Origin: Streptomyces sp. 840.1
GTDB taxonomy: Bacteria; Actinomycetota; Actinomycetes; Streptomycetales; Streptomycetaceae
Assembly (NCBI RefSeq): GCF_003751445.1
Contig: NZ_RJUU01000001.1
Coordinates: 3,105,001-3,169,000, forward strand
Length of the DNA: 64,000 bases
Reading direction: 5' to 3'
The notes below the pieces were generated by a model. That model did no database searches. It saw only the letters and a list, made by a program, of their open reading frames with translations, and had not been told where the DNA came from. Of this stretch, positions 26,282 through 34,240 are shown in pieces (the stretch's first letter is position 1; every line of letters begins with the position of its first letter). The position numbers were made by a program, and so were the translations under genes.

Positions 26282-26598
26282 TGCGTATGAGCATGGATGA
26301 CGACGCTGGCGGTGAGATCCAGATCTACTCGGTGGAGGAGAGGAGCGCTGCGACCGCAACGTGCGCCATTCGCTGCGTAGGGGGAGTGGTGCGCACCGGC
26401 CGGCCGTTCAGGCTTCGCCTGAACGATGTCACAACAGGCGACCCGGTAACCCTGAGCCTCGACTGGATCAAACTCTATGAAAGGGTTACGGACTCTCTCT
26501 ATCCGCCCTGTAGTGCCTTGGTCCAGCTGTCGGGAGACGGTGTGAGTCTTCTGGTGAGAGGTCTGACCCTTACCTCTTCCGCGAATGATGGTTCATGA
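26281..26598 (+). CDS. hypothetical protein, second gene after the RHS toxin
   Basis: 105 aa from ATG 26281, overlapping the previous stop (TGATG); ATG 26287 or 26293 are alternatives. The sequence (IRCVGGVVRTGRPFRLRLND, VTTGDPVTLSLDWIKLYERV, CSALVQLSGDGVSLLVRGLT) looks like an all-beta barrel similar to small proteins seen in Streptomyces immunity clusters. It may be a second immunity protein or an orphan of an earlier toxin. No catalytic motif is visible. Confidence 0.5.
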   Translation: MRMSMDDDAGGEIQIYSVEERSAATATCAIRCVGGVVRTGRPFRLRLNDVTTGDPVTLSLDWIKLYERVTDSLYPPCSALVQLSGDGVSLLVRGLTLTSSANDGS

Positions 26599-27100
26599 AC
26601 AGAATGCCCGGGGGCAAGGTGGACCCGTGGGCGGGCTGACAGTGAGATTCCGCAAGTGGGAGACGCAGTACTTCCCGGCAGGAGAACCGGTCACGGCCGA
26701 CGAGCCGATCGCCGGTTTCGACGAACTGGAGGACCGCCTGCTCGCGGACCGTCCCCGCATGCGCAGGATCGTGTTCCGCCTCCGTCCCGGCCGGCCGTTG
26801 CACCGCTACTACCTGCACTGGAGCGATGGCACCGACCTGGAATGCCTCGACAGGCGGGTCGCCGCCGGGACAGCGACCGAAGCGGACTTCGCCGGGGCCG
26901 TCGTCGGTGAGCCGTACAGCACCTCGCATCCAGCCTGCGGTGCGAGGTTCCGGGTGATCGAACTGACCACGGCCGTTCCGCTGTTCTCCGACAGCCTCGA
27001 ACGCTCACGCGCCCACGCGTACCGCAACGAGTGCCCGGCCTGCGGAGAGCGCTTCACCGGCAACGCGCTGGAGTTCATCACCCCACCCGTAGCGCCGTGA
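26585..27100 (+). CDS. hypothetical protein with two-knuckle zinc site
   Basis: 171 aa from ATG 26585 (or 26588), overlapping the previous gene by 14 bases. Alpha/beta protein beginning near FRKWETQYFPAGEPV. The C-terminal third carries HPACGARF and, 40 residues later, CPACGERF, which together could bind one zinc ion. No family is recognised. The overlap suggests it is part of the same transcript as the immunity genes. Confidence 0.55.
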   Translation: MMVHEQNARGQGGPVGGLTVRFRKWETQYFPAGEPVTADEPIAGFDELEDRLLADRPRMRRIVFRLRPGRPLHRYYLHWSDGTDLECLDRRVAAGTATEADFAGAVVGEPYSTSHPACGARFRVIELTTAVPLFSDSLERSRAHAYRNECPACGERFTGNALEFITPPVAP

Positions 27101-27114
27101 AGGTGAGGATGACC

Positions 27115-27346
27115 ATGAAACTGTCATTCGGTGGCGACTGGCACGCGACGGTCACGGATGGCCCGCTGCACATCACCCCCCGCTTCACGGGTGGCTCCGT
27201 GGAGGTGGCGCCCTGCACGGACAGGGCGGAGCGGGTGAGGTTCTTCGCTAACTCCTTCGGTAGTGAGCACTGGCTTTGGCCAACGAGAAGACCGGCACCG
27301 GGCCGAAGTCCTGCGCGGTCTTGTCACCACCTACCTGAAGGACTAA
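27115..27346 (+). pseudogene. internally deleted copy 1 of the MKLTF family
   Basis: ATG 27115 opens MKLSFGGDWHATVTDGPLHI ... FFANSFGSEHWLWP (56 residues), matching residues 1-56 of the intact copy at 29703. Near 27283 it jumps, in another frame, to QREDRHRAEVLRGLVTTYLKD and a TAA at 27344-27346, which matches the last residues of the intact copy. About 500 bases of the gene body are missing. An IS remnant begins on the next base. Confidence 0.75.
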
Positions 27347-27848
27347 CAACGGCTATCGCAATGAGCGGATCTGTCGGTGGGTGATGAGGCAGCAGACGAG
27401 TTGAGGAAGGCTTCGTGGATGTCGGCTCGGCGTTCCCAGCGGATGCGTGGCTGGAGTCGGCCACCGCCCGCGACCAGTCGAGGCGGGCCGCGGCGTTGAG
27501 CTCGGCCGGCAGCACTTCGTGCAGCTGCTGCCAGACGCCGGCCTCGTTCCAGTCCCGCAGCCTCCGCCAGCACGTCATGCCCGACCCGAAGCCCAACTCT
27601 TGTGGCAGGTACTCCCATTGGATGCCCGTGTGCAGCACGAAGAGGATGCCGCACAGCACCTGCCGGTCCGGCAGCGGCTTCCGGCCCGGGTGCCGGAACC
27701 GGCGTTCCTTGCGCGGCAGCAGCGGCTGTATCCGCTCCCACAGTTCATCCGACATGATCCACGGCGAAGTCCCCATGCCCGGCCAACGCCCAACTCCTGA
27801 CGCGGAGACGGCCAACAGCACCGATCCACCTCATTGCGATAGCCGTCG
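27347..27848 (-). mobile_element. internally deleted IS5-type element, copy A
   Basis: 502 bases bounded by inverted repeats: CAACGGCTATCGCAATGAG at 27347-27365 and CTCATTGCGATAGCCGTCG at 27830-27848. The transposase runs on the minus strand and lacks its middle. The flanking trinucleotides (TAA left, TTA right) are not a direct repeat, so the insertion has been rearranged. Confidence 0.8.
27366..27776 (-). pseudogene. IS5-family transposase, N-terminal half fused to the extreme C-terminus
   Basis: From ATG 27776 the frame reads MSDELWERIQPLLP (after 7 residues), PGRKPLPDRQVLCGILFVLH, TGIQWEYLPQELGFGSGMTC, WRRLRDWNEAGVWQQLHEVL, up to VADSSH, the first catalytic aspartate region. Near 27446 it jumps to sequence that in copy B encodes RIRWERRADIHEAFLKLACC, but here out of frame and with one further base missing. 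About 400 bases of the DDE domain are lost, so the protein is inactive. Confidence 0.8.
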
Positions 27849-27919
27849 TTACTGGCCCGCACCTCCGTACCTCGGGACGAGGCTTGTGCCGGCTTCTTCT
27901 CGCTCGTCTTCTTCGCCAC
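27849..27919 (-). pseudogene. interrupted start of a small gene at the IS edge
   Basis: On the minus strand GTG 27919 opens VAKKTSEKKPAQASSRGTEV RAS and then runs into the inverted repeat of IS copy A at 27848. The Lys-rich start and upstream GGGGA suggest a real gene beginning that the element cut after about 23 codons. What it encoded cannot be told. Confidence 0.3.
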
Positions 27920-28017
27920 GCCGTCCCCACCACGTTCACCTGATCGACGGGGACGGCTGGGAACGGCCTTCGCGGTGACCCACGCCCGGCGCGGGCCGCG
28001 CGCCGGTCTTCCAGTGG

Positions 28018-28719
28018 TCAGTGAGCGGCGCGCCAGCGCGTGAAGGGCAACCGCCCCGCCACGATCAGCAGCAGAAGGCTGTAGTACTGCAGGACGGGCA
28101 CGGCGAGCGCGATGGCGAACGCGACGACCACGGTGAGGGCGTTGACGAAGCTCTCGGTGTAGAGGTTCGCGGTCCTTAGGCGGGTCCCTTCGCTGTCCCC
28201 CTCGACTATCCCCGGGTTGGACTTCAGGATCCTCAGCATGGCCACCCGGCACACCATCCCGGCCAGGAGCGCCGCGTAGTAGAACGCCCCCACGAACCGG
28301 TCGTGGCCCCCGAAGGTACCGATCATCTCCGTCGGGAGGGGAATGACGACGACGGAGAGCAGCCACCCCATATTCCAAACCGTCAGGGTGCGGGTGGCCG
28401 TCTTGACCGTCGAGAAGGCCCGGTGGTGCTCTCGCCAGATGTTCGCGATGACCACGAAGCTGAGCAGGAAGCTCCAGATCTGGCTGACGTGGCCGGTGAT
28501 CACGTCGCTGGCGGGCTTGTGGGCGGACGCGACTTCCGGGACGAGCTCCACCAGCGGCAGGACCAGCAGGGTGATGGAGATCGCGGTCACCGCGTCGGTG
28601 AAGAGGACCAGGCGCTCCCCCGAGACGCCTCCCTCGCTTGCGTCCGACGCGGGAACCGACACCTCTGCCGGGTCACCCCTTCCAGCCCCGTTCTCGTCGA
28701 CGACGTCACTGGCACCCAT
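28018..28719 (-). CDS. TMEM175-like (DUF1211) potassium channel protein
   Basis: 233 aa from ATG 28719 (GGAGAGG nine bases upstream); ATG 28737 is possible. The signature of the family is near the first helix: ERLVLFTDAVTAISITLLVL, the counterpart of the RxxxFSDxVxAI filter helix. Further segments are IWSFLLSFVVIANIWREHHR, VWNMGWLLSVVVIPLPTEMI, FYYAALLAGMVCRVAMLRIL and a last pair near the C-terminus, six in all. Bacterial TMEM175 proteins form tetrameric K+ channels. The gene lies between two deleted copies of one IS in opposite orientation. Confidence 0.8.
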   Translation of the reverse strand: MGASDVVDENGAGRGDPAEVSVPASDASEGGVSGERLVLFTDAVTAISITLLVLPLVELVPEVASAHKPASDVITGHVSQIWSFLLSFVVIANIWREHHRAFSTVKTATRTLTVWNMGWLLSVVVIPLPTEMIGTFGGHDRFVGAFYYAALLAGMVCRVAMLRILKSNPGIVEGDSEGTRLRTANLYTESFVNALTVVVAFAIALAVPVLQYYSLLLLIVAGRLPFTRWRAAH

Positions 28720-29077
28720 ACGTTCGCACCTCTCCATGTCCGGTCCAACGCGTCCTGCCGTCCCTTTTGGAGCGAAGCTCCTCACTGGACGCTAGCTTTA
28801 GCTAATCAGAGTGAGGCTCCAGTCGGAGGGAGGGGGCGTGAGGTGAAGTGCCGCCCACCTCCGCGCGGGCGGGGTGCGGGGCGGAGCAAACGGGAGCGAA
28901 CCGGCCCGCTCGGAGAGTGCATACGAAGTCGCCACCGATCTGCTGATCGACACCGCGGCTCGCGGCGACGCGGTGGCCCGCTGATAGGTAGAAGGCGGAA
29001 CCGCTCCAGGGCCTGTTCTCGGCTGTCGTGCAGGGGCGAGTACGGCGGCAAGTCCTGCGCGGACCAAGGACCACTAA
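28720..29077. other. stretch between the TMEM175-like gene and IS copy B
   Basis: Holds the likely promoter of the TMEM175-like gene (AT-richer near 28790-28805). A plus-strand open piece ends ...AYEVATDLLIDTAARGDAVA R at TGA 28982-28984; it reads like the tail of a lost gene but is not identified. Nothing else is supported. Confidence 0.35.
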
Positions 29078-29420
29078 CGACGGCTATCGCAATGAGGCCA
29101 TCCCACCCATCAGAGGCAGGATCGGGCACCCGCGACCCAAGCCGGACTCACTCTTCGCCGACCGCGGATACGACCACGACATCTACCGCGACCAGGTCCG
29201 CCAACGCCGCATCGTTCCGGCCATCGCACGCCGCGGCACCCTCCACGGCACCGGACTGGGCACCTCCCGCTGGGTCGTCGAACGCAGCTTCGCCTGGCTC
29301 CACGGCTTCAAACGCCTCCGCATCCGCTGGGAACGCCGAGCCGACATCCACGAAGCCTTCCTCAAACTCGCCTGCTGCCTCATCACCCACCGACAGATCC
29401 GCTCATGGCGATAGCCGTTG
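29078..29420 (+). mobile_element. internally deleted IS5-type element, copy B
   Basis: 343 bases bounded by CGACGGCTATCGCAATGAGG (29078-29097) and CTCATGGCGATAGCCGTTG (29402-29420), the same terminal repeats as copy A, in the opposite orientation. The upstream flank is TAA and the downstream flank TAG, again no clean target duplication. It keeps the part of the transposase that copy A has lost. Confidence 0.8.
29094..29414 (+). pseudogene. IS5-family transposase, C-terminal half
   Basis: The frame comes straight out of the left inverted repeat and reads AIPPIRGRIGHPRPKPDSLF, ADRGYDHDIYRDQVRQRRIV, PAIARRGTLHGTGLGTSRWV, VERSFAWLHGFKRLRIRWER, RADIHEAFLKLACCLITHRQ, IRSWR and stop 29412-29414. 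It contains the second aspartate (FADRGYD) and the catalytic glutamate (WVVERSFAWL) of the DDE domain but no N-terminus or start, so it is inactive. Confidence 0.82.
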
Positions 29421-29702
29421 TAGGGCTCTTGATCGAGCGGCAGCTTTCGTCGTGGCGGCTCACGAACATGGCAGGATTCGATGATCTCCGAACCGTCTCG
29501 CGATGGTGAGGAGCGAGTCCACCAAATGGCTTCAGCAATGGCGGAGACGGCCCGGGTCTCCGCCCGGTCTCGGTCGAGGGGGCCGGCGGCACGTGGAACC
29601 TCCCGGCGGCCGCCAACAACGCTGTCTGCGAGGTAACTTCGAGGTTCAGAGTGGCCACCGACGGGGTCGGAGATCGTTGGCCGGAACGGGGCGAAGTACA
29701 TC

Positions 29703-30452
29703 ATGAAACTGACTTTCAGCAACGGCTGGCGCGCGACGGTCGCAGAGGATCCGCTCCTCCTCCTTCCCCGCTTCGCGGGCACCTCTGTGCGCGTAGTGCC
29801 CTACACGGGTGAGACGGAGCGGGGCATATTCCTCCTGAACACGTTCGGCAGTCAGGAATTCTTGTGGGACGTCTCCGACGAATTCCGGTTCGCGCCGGAC
29901 GGCCGGCAACTGGTCGGTGTCGATCTCTATCTGCCTGACAACTCTGCTTTCGCCGAGGACGCCGCCCGCGTCCCGACCACGCCTGCGGTGCGGCCGGGCG
30001 GGCTTCGCGCGGACGAGGCCCGGAACTTCCGCCACAGTGCGTGCACGGTGCTCTGCCGTGCTCCTGAGGACGCCGTGCTGACGTGCCTGCGTGACCTCGA
30101 CGTCCTCGACGAGCCACTGGATGCCCGCATCGGCATCGCACCCGATGTGGCGCTTCTGGTCCAGCACGGCGCCGTCGTGGGGTGGAGCCTCACGGATCCT
30201 GCGCGGTACCTGACCACCCCGTTTGCCGCGCCCGACGCCGACCCGCCGTCCTTGACCACGCGTCGGCTGCTCACCGAGTGCCTGGACCTGATCACTCAGC
30301 CGGTGATCAGTGACGTGGAGGAGTCCGACCCGGCCGCCCTGGCCAGGCTCAGGACGCTCGACGACGCCCTGCGCAACCAGCGCGAGGACCGCCACCGGGC
30401 CGACGCCCTCCGCACGTTCATCGCGGAACTTGTCGAGATCTACGCGGCCTGA
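29703..30452 (+). CDS. intact member (copy 2) of the MKLTF paralogous family
   Basis: 249 aa from ATG 29703. Mixed alpha/beta sequence: MKLTFSNGWRATVAEDPLLL, TFGSQEFLWDVSDEFRFAPD, VPTTPAVRPGGLRADEARNF, DLDVLDEPLDARIGIAPDVA, VVGWSLTDPARYLTTPF, and a helical end NQREDRHRADALRTFIAELV EIYAA. I cannot place it in a named family. It is the only full-length copy; copies 1 and 3 nearby and a lone C-terminus at 32761 are all broken. The location in a toxin/immunity neighbourhood suggests an immunity-type role, but that is only context. Confidence 0.7.
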   Translation: MKLTFSNGWRATVAEDPLLLLPRFAGTSVRVVPYTGETERGIFLLNTFGSQEFLWDVSDEFRFAPDGRQLVGVDLYLPDNSAFAEDAARVPTTPAVRPGGLRADEARNFRHSACTVLCRAPEDAVLTCLRDLDVLDEPLDARIGIAPDVALLVQHGAVVGWSLTDPARYLTTPFAAPDADPPSLTTRRLLTECLDLITQPVISDVEESDPAALARLRTLDDALRNQREDRHRADALRTFIAELVEIYAA

Positions 30453-30548
30453 TCGCGAACCGGTCGGTGGTGTTCGTGAGCAAGGTGGCCCCAGGGGCGG
30501 GCCGGTGGTGAGACCCGCCCAGACCCCCTCCGGTGAGGAGCCACCACC

Positions 30549-31080
30549 GTGAAAGTCACCATCAATGGCGACTGGACCGCGACCGTGGCGGGCGAGCCCT
30601 TGGCGGTCGTACCGCGCTTCGACTTCCGGGACTTCCGTGTGCACATCGGGACTTACGCGGACGCTGAGGAGCGCTCGCAGTTCCAGCTCGACACCTTCGG
30701 CAGTACGGAATGGCTGTGGGACACCCCTGACGAGCTCCGCTTCGACCGGGAGAGCCGGCAACTGGTCGGCGCGGAGTTCCGCCTCCCCGATGGGGCTGCG
30801 GACGGCGAGGACAGCGGTCGCGTACCCGTCACACCCGCCGTTCGGCCGGGCGGGCTTCGTGCGGATGAGGTTCGGGACTTCCGCATGGATACGACCACGG
30901 AGCTGTGCCGCGCTCCCGGGGACGCCGTACTGACGTTTCTGTGCGACCTCGATGTGCTCGACGAGCCGCTGGAGGCCCGCATCGGCATCGCCACCGGCAC
31001 GGCGCTCCTCATCCAGGACGGCACGGTCGTCGGTTGAAGCCTCACGGATCCCGCGCGCTACCTGACCAGTGGGTTCACTG
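30549..31080 (+). pseudogene. copy 3 of the MKLTF family, with in-frame stop
   Basis: GTG 30549 opens MKVTINGDWTATVAGEPLAV and follows copy 2 closely (TPAVRPGGLRADEVRDFRMD; DLDVLDEPLEARIGIATGTA). At 31035-31037 TGA replaces the TGG of VVGWSLTDPARYLT in copy 2; the frame then goes on to match (SLTDPARYLTSGFTAPDR) before similarity ends near 31080. The matching C-terminus lies 1.7 kb downstream at 32761-32817. Either a pseudogene or a 162-aa truncated protein. Confidence 0.75.
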
Positions 31081-31464
31081 CCCCGGACCGGCAAGGCGTC
31101 CGCAGGTTCCTCGATGCGGGGTACAGCCTTGACGCCGCTGCCGGTCGTGAGTGCCGATCCGGTTTGGAGGGCCTCCAGGACCGAAATGAGCATATGGGAC
31201 ATGCTGTCTCACTGCTTTGCCCCGTTCAACTCGATGGACGGGTCCACTGTGACGGCGCAGCACAGTTGGCAAATCAGCGCGCTTGTTGGCAAACGACGCT
31301 GATGTCACCCTGTGGTTGCTTTGTGAAGTGATGTCCCGTCGCATTGAAGCTGTCGGATTCCCACCCGTTCTCGTTCGTTCTGTCGGATTCTCACTGAGGT
31401 GCGTGCTGAGCGGCGGCGTTGGGCCTGCCCGAAGCCTGGTGTCAGCTTGTGACAAGATCGCGAG
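31081..31464. other. degraded stretch between copy 3 and the VOC gene
   Basis: No gene is recognised. Local GC is lower and frames are short. The 50 bases before 31465 contain the likely promoter of the VOC gene. Confidence 0.35.
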
Positions 31465-31875
31465 ATGCTGCGACTCACCGATTTCATTATCGACTGCCCG
31501 GACACGATGAAGCTGGCCGCTTTCTACTCCGAGGTGACGGGCCGTCCAATCAAGGAAGGCGGCTCCGAGGACTGGACTGGCATCCAGTTCGGCGAGATCG
31601 AGCTGGCATTCATCCGGGTGGACGACTACCGCGCTCCGCAGTGGCCCGACAGCGAGCACCCCAAGCAGTTCCACCTCGACTTCGAAGTGGACGAGATCGA
31701 GTCCGAGCAGCGTCGCGTCCTCGACCTCGGCGCGACGCTGAGGCAGGACTTCATCGGCCCCAACGGCTACGGCTGGCAGGTCTACACCGACCCGATCGGC
31801 CACCCCTTTTGCCTGTGCCGCAACAAGGGCGTCATATGGACCGAGCAGGGCCCGATCTGGCCCAAGCGCGACTAA
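31465..31875 (+). CDS. VOC-superfamily (glyoxalase/bleomycin-resistance) protein
   Basis: 136 aa from ATG 31465. Two beta-alpha-beta-beta-beta modules are seen: LRLTDFIIDCPDTMKLAAFY with GIQFGEIELAFIRVDDYRAP, then KQFHLDFEVDEIESEQRRVL, DLGATLRQDFIGPNGYGWQV and DPIGHPFCLC. The metal-site positions His (QFHLDF) and the late G-H-P-F-C-L are kept, as in Streptomyces proteins of this type. Small-molecule binding or dioxygenase/isomerase activity; substrate unknown. It sits inside the segment that separates the two parts of copy 3. Confidence 0.85.
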   Translation: MLRLTDFIIDCPDTMKLAAFYSEVTGRPIKEGGSEDWTGIQFGEIELAFIRVDDYRAPQWPDSEHPKQFHLDFEVDEIESEQRRVLDLGATLRQDFIGPNGYGWQVYTDPIGHPFCLCRNKGVIWTEQGPIWPKRD

Positions 31876-31888
31876 TTGGATTCCGGTC

Positions 31889-31960
31889 ATGGAGAACGGT
31901 GACATCACGATCAAGTTCACCCCCGACGAGGCCCTGGTCCTCTCGGACTGGCTGGCTTGA
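31889..31960 (+). pseudogene. N-terminal fragment of a small conserved protein
   Basis: ATG 31889 reads MENGDITIKFTPDEALVLSD WLA and stops. This is the usual opening of a ~75-aa Streptomyces protein of unknown function, here cut after 23 residues and followed at once by kinase-derived sequence. Confidence 0.4.
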
Positions 31961-31974
31961 CCCTCTCCGACCTG

Positions 31975-32170
31975 GCCATGCGGGCATCGGCTCGGTCCTG
32001 GTCTACGCGGCCACCGGCCGGATGCCCTTCGCTACCACCCAGACCGGACCACACGTGCTCATGTTCCGCGTCGCGGAGGAGGAGCCCGACCTGGAGGGCG
32101 TCCCGGGGGGCCCTCGCGAGTCTCGTACGCGACTGCATACGGAAGGAACCCGCCGCGCGCCCCGGTCTCG
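31975..32170 (+). pseudogene. Ser/Thr protein kinase fragment, frameshifted
   Basis: One frame reads GIGSVLVYAATGRMPFATTQ, TGPHVLMFRVAEEEPDLEGV PG, i.e. kinase subdomains IX-X of a PknB-type enzyme. At the G-run 32104-32109 the match moves to another frame: LASLVRDCIRKEPAARPGLA EAL, which is subdomain XI with its conserved arginine. The N-lobe and catalytic loop are absent, so this is a dead remnant. Confidence 0.7.
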
Positions 32171-32219
32171 CGGAGGCCCTGTGGTGCACAGGAGTGCAGG
32201 ACACGGTCGCCGACGGCCG

Positions 32220-32743
32220 GTTCCCGAGCCGTGGCTGCCCGGCCCCCAGAAGGACGGCAAAGGCACCTACCACTGCGTCTTCAAAGGCGCCCTGGCGCAC
32301 GCGCCGAGCTCCAACGGTTGGGTGCACATCGACCCGACCACCGAAGTGGTCGCCGAGCCGGCTTCCTCCTGCAAGCCGGGCAAATACATCACGCTCAGGC
32401 TGCTGTCGAACGGCGCCCTGCGCAGAGCGAAGGACGACGGCGGGGAGAGCCTGACCTACGCCCGCAGCCAATCGGTGCCCCGGCGTCAGCTGCCGAGCGG
32501 TTCTGCGAGTTCGCTGTCTCGGGCAAGTTCAAGTCACCTCTGGGCACCGAGTTCCCCACTGCGCGGGAAAGCGGTCCTGCCGCGACCACTTTCAACAGTG
32601 ACACCAAGCAGTACAGGGGCACCGGCGTCGTCTACGACCATGACTCCTCCGGCGGCAAGGTCCGCAAGAACTACGTCTGCGCCCTGACTTCCAAGGGAAT
32701 CGGCACCTGGCACGTCGACAACCTGGACATCGTCGGCCACTGA
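32220..32743 (+). pseudogene. probable secreted-protein gene, frameshifted
   Basis: Two good-looking halves lie in different frames. Up to about 32470: KGTYHCVFKGALAHAPSSNG, WVHIDPTTEVVAEPASSCKP. From about 32495: FCEFAVSGKFKSPLGTEFPT, YRGTGVVYDHDSSGGKVRKN, YVCALTSKGIGTWHVDNLDI VGH and stop at 32741-32743. The paired cysteines and beta-rich pattern suggest a small exported protein. A one-base shift near 32480 would join them. Family unknown. Confidence 0.45.
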
Positions 32744-32760
32744 GCCGTCTTCAACCTGAC

Positions 32761-32817
32761 GGGCCCGACGTCCTCCACACCCTCATCGCGCAGCTCGCCG
32801 AGATCTACGCGGCATGA
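32761..32817 (+). pseudogene. detached C-terminus of the MKLTF family
   Basis: The codons GPDVLHTLIAQLAEIYAA and TGA correspond to RADALRTFIAELVEIYAA and the stop of copy 2 at 30452. The similarity continues into the 3' flank (GCGAACCGGTCG in both). It is either the lost end of copy 3 or of a fourth copy. Confidence 0.7.
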
Positions 32818-32850
32818 CTGCGAACCGGTCGCTGCGGCCCGCCAGGGGGC

Positions 32851-33054
32851 TCAGGACGCCTTGACGGACTCGATGAACGGAGTCCAGGCGGCCGCGTGCA
32901 CGATGAGCGCGGGGCCGTCGGGGCGCTTGGAGTCGCGTACGGGGACGAGGCCAGGGAGCCCGTCTGCTACCTCCAGGCAGTCACCGCCGCTGCTGTTGCT
33001 GTAGCTGCTCCTACGCCAAGTGGCGGCGGTCAAGTCGTGCTGGCTGAACGCCAT
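32851..33054 (-). CDS. DUF397 protein
   Basis: 67 aa. WRRSSYSNSSGGDCLEVADG, PVRDSKRPDGPALIVHAAAW and FIESVK are the standard DUF397 landmarks. These small proteins accompany XRE/DUF5753 regulators in many Streptomyces loci (the WhiJ type) and modulate them. Here the start overlaps the end of the regulator by 44 bases, so the two are cotranslated. Confidence 0.92.
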   Translation of the reverse strand: MAFSQHDLTAATWRRSSYSNSSGGDCLEVADGLPGLVPVRDSKRPDGPALIVHAAAWTPFIESVKAS

Positions 33055-33889
33055 TTCGGTAGTCCTCTGCCGCTTCCTCGATCATGGTGAGGGACGCATC
33101 CGGCGGCGAGGCGGCGGCCCTCAGAAGATCGTACGACCTCCGATACTGCTTCACGAGGCCCGGATCGTCGACGGTGTTTCCGTGGTGCTGGCCCTCCATG
33201 TACACCAGCGGAGGAGCGTCCGCGAAGTCCAGCACCATCGCGTTGCTCAGCATGAGCGGGTGCGGCCCTGAGTTCCACGGGAGGATCTGCGTAATGATTC
33301 GGCCGCGCCTGGTGAGAGCGGTGATGTGGTCGAGCTGCTCCGCCATGTGCTGCGGCGACACGATCGGCAGCCGTAGCAGGGTTTCCGGCAGAATCGCCCA
33401 GTACTGCGGTGTCTGATGGCTTGCATCGAAGAGACTTGCCCGCGCAAGCCGAGCGTTGACCTTCGCGTCGGTTTCCTCCTGGAGTTCAGGCATACGCTCG
33501 GCGCAGATCACGGCTCGTGCGTACGCTGCCGTCTGGAGCAGGCCGGGGAAGACTCCTGGTGACCATTGCTCAATGGATGACGCGTGTTTCTCCGCCTCCA
33601 GCACACGCTCGAAGTAGTCCGCGTGCCCCTTGCGCCTCGCCTTCCGCACGTCTTCACAACGCCGCTGGAAGAACCCGTCCGTCTTCAGCACCCGGTCCAC
33701 GTGCTGCGCCAGCTCCACCGGCATGCGACGGTGCCCGTGCTCGATCTCGCTCAGGTACGTGATGCCGAAGAAGCTGCCGTCCACCAGCTTCTCCAGGGTC
33801 AGGCCCGCTTCCTCCCGTTTGAAGCGGAGCTCGTTCCCGTAGAACTGCGGGACTCCCGCCGAGCCGTCGATTTCCTTGCGTGTGGCCAC
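33011..33889 (-). CDS. XRE-family regulator with DUF5753 (WhiJ-like)
   Basis: 292 aa. Helix-turn-helix at residues 17-75: LRFKREEAGLTLEKLVDGSF, FGITYLSEIEHGHRRMPVEL. From about 95 on is DUF5753: YFERVLEAEKHASSIEQWSP, GVFPGLLQTAAYARAVI, TLLRLPIVSPQHMAEQLDHI, IITQILPWNSGPHPLMLSNA, LVYMEGQHHGNTVDDP. WhiJ-type regulators control development or antibiotic genes with a DUF397 and a HATPase partner; all three are present in this stretch. Confidence 0.92.
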   Translation of the reverse strand: MATRKEIDGSAGVPQFYGNELRFKREEAGLTLEKLVDGSFFGITYLSEIEHGHRRMPVELAQHVDRVLKTDGFFQRRCEDVRKARRKGHADYFERVLEAEKHASSIEQWSPGVFPGLLQTAAYARAVICAERMPELQEETDAKVNARLARASLFDASHQTPQYWAILPETLLRLPIVSPQHMAEQLDHITALTRRGRIITQILPWNSGPHPLMLSNAMVLDFADAPPLVYMEGQHHGNTVDDPGLVKQYRRSYDLLRAAASPPDASLTMIEEAAEDYRNGVQPARLDRRHLA

Positions 33890-34006
33890 CGCTGACCGCC
33901 TTTCGCGCTGCGCTCTGTGGAGCGAAATCGCCTTCCACCGTAGAGGCGCATGCGGCAGCGTGTGAGGTGTTCGTCACAGTCAGCAACGAAAGGTGTACGG
34001 CTCCTC

Positions 34007-34240
34007 ATGGACGACGTGACGCAGGACCGGCCCGACTCACCCACGTACGACATCGTCGAGGACATCGACGTGCTGCGCGCCGCGCTCGCCGCGCACGGCA
34101 TCACCCTGCCGTCCCTCGGCGTCGATCCGCTGACGCTCGCCGGGTGGACGAAGCACCCGCCGCTGGTCGCGCTCGGCAACTGCACGGTGGTGACCGCGCG
34201 GCGGCTGGCCGAGGCGCTGCGTGCGGGGGCCGGGGGATGA
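34007..34240 (+). CDS. small hypothetical protein of the XRE/HATPase cassette
   Basis: 77 aa from ATG 34007. It reads YDIVEDIDVLRAALAAHGIT, LPSLGVDPLTLAGWTKHPPL, VALGNCTVVTARRLAEALRA. No motif is known to me. It is divergent from the XRE gene, and its stop overlaps the HATPase start (ATGA), so it belongs to that two-gene operon. Confidence 0.65.
   Translation: MDDVTQDRPDSPTYDIVEDIDVLRAALAAHGITLPSLGVDPLTLAGWTKHPPLVALGNCTVVTARRLAEALRAGAGG

Noticed and set aside
31419..32687. 422-aa plus-strand open frame
   Set aside because: It strings together out-of-frame VOC sequence, a kinase piece and half of another gene; no single product is plausible.
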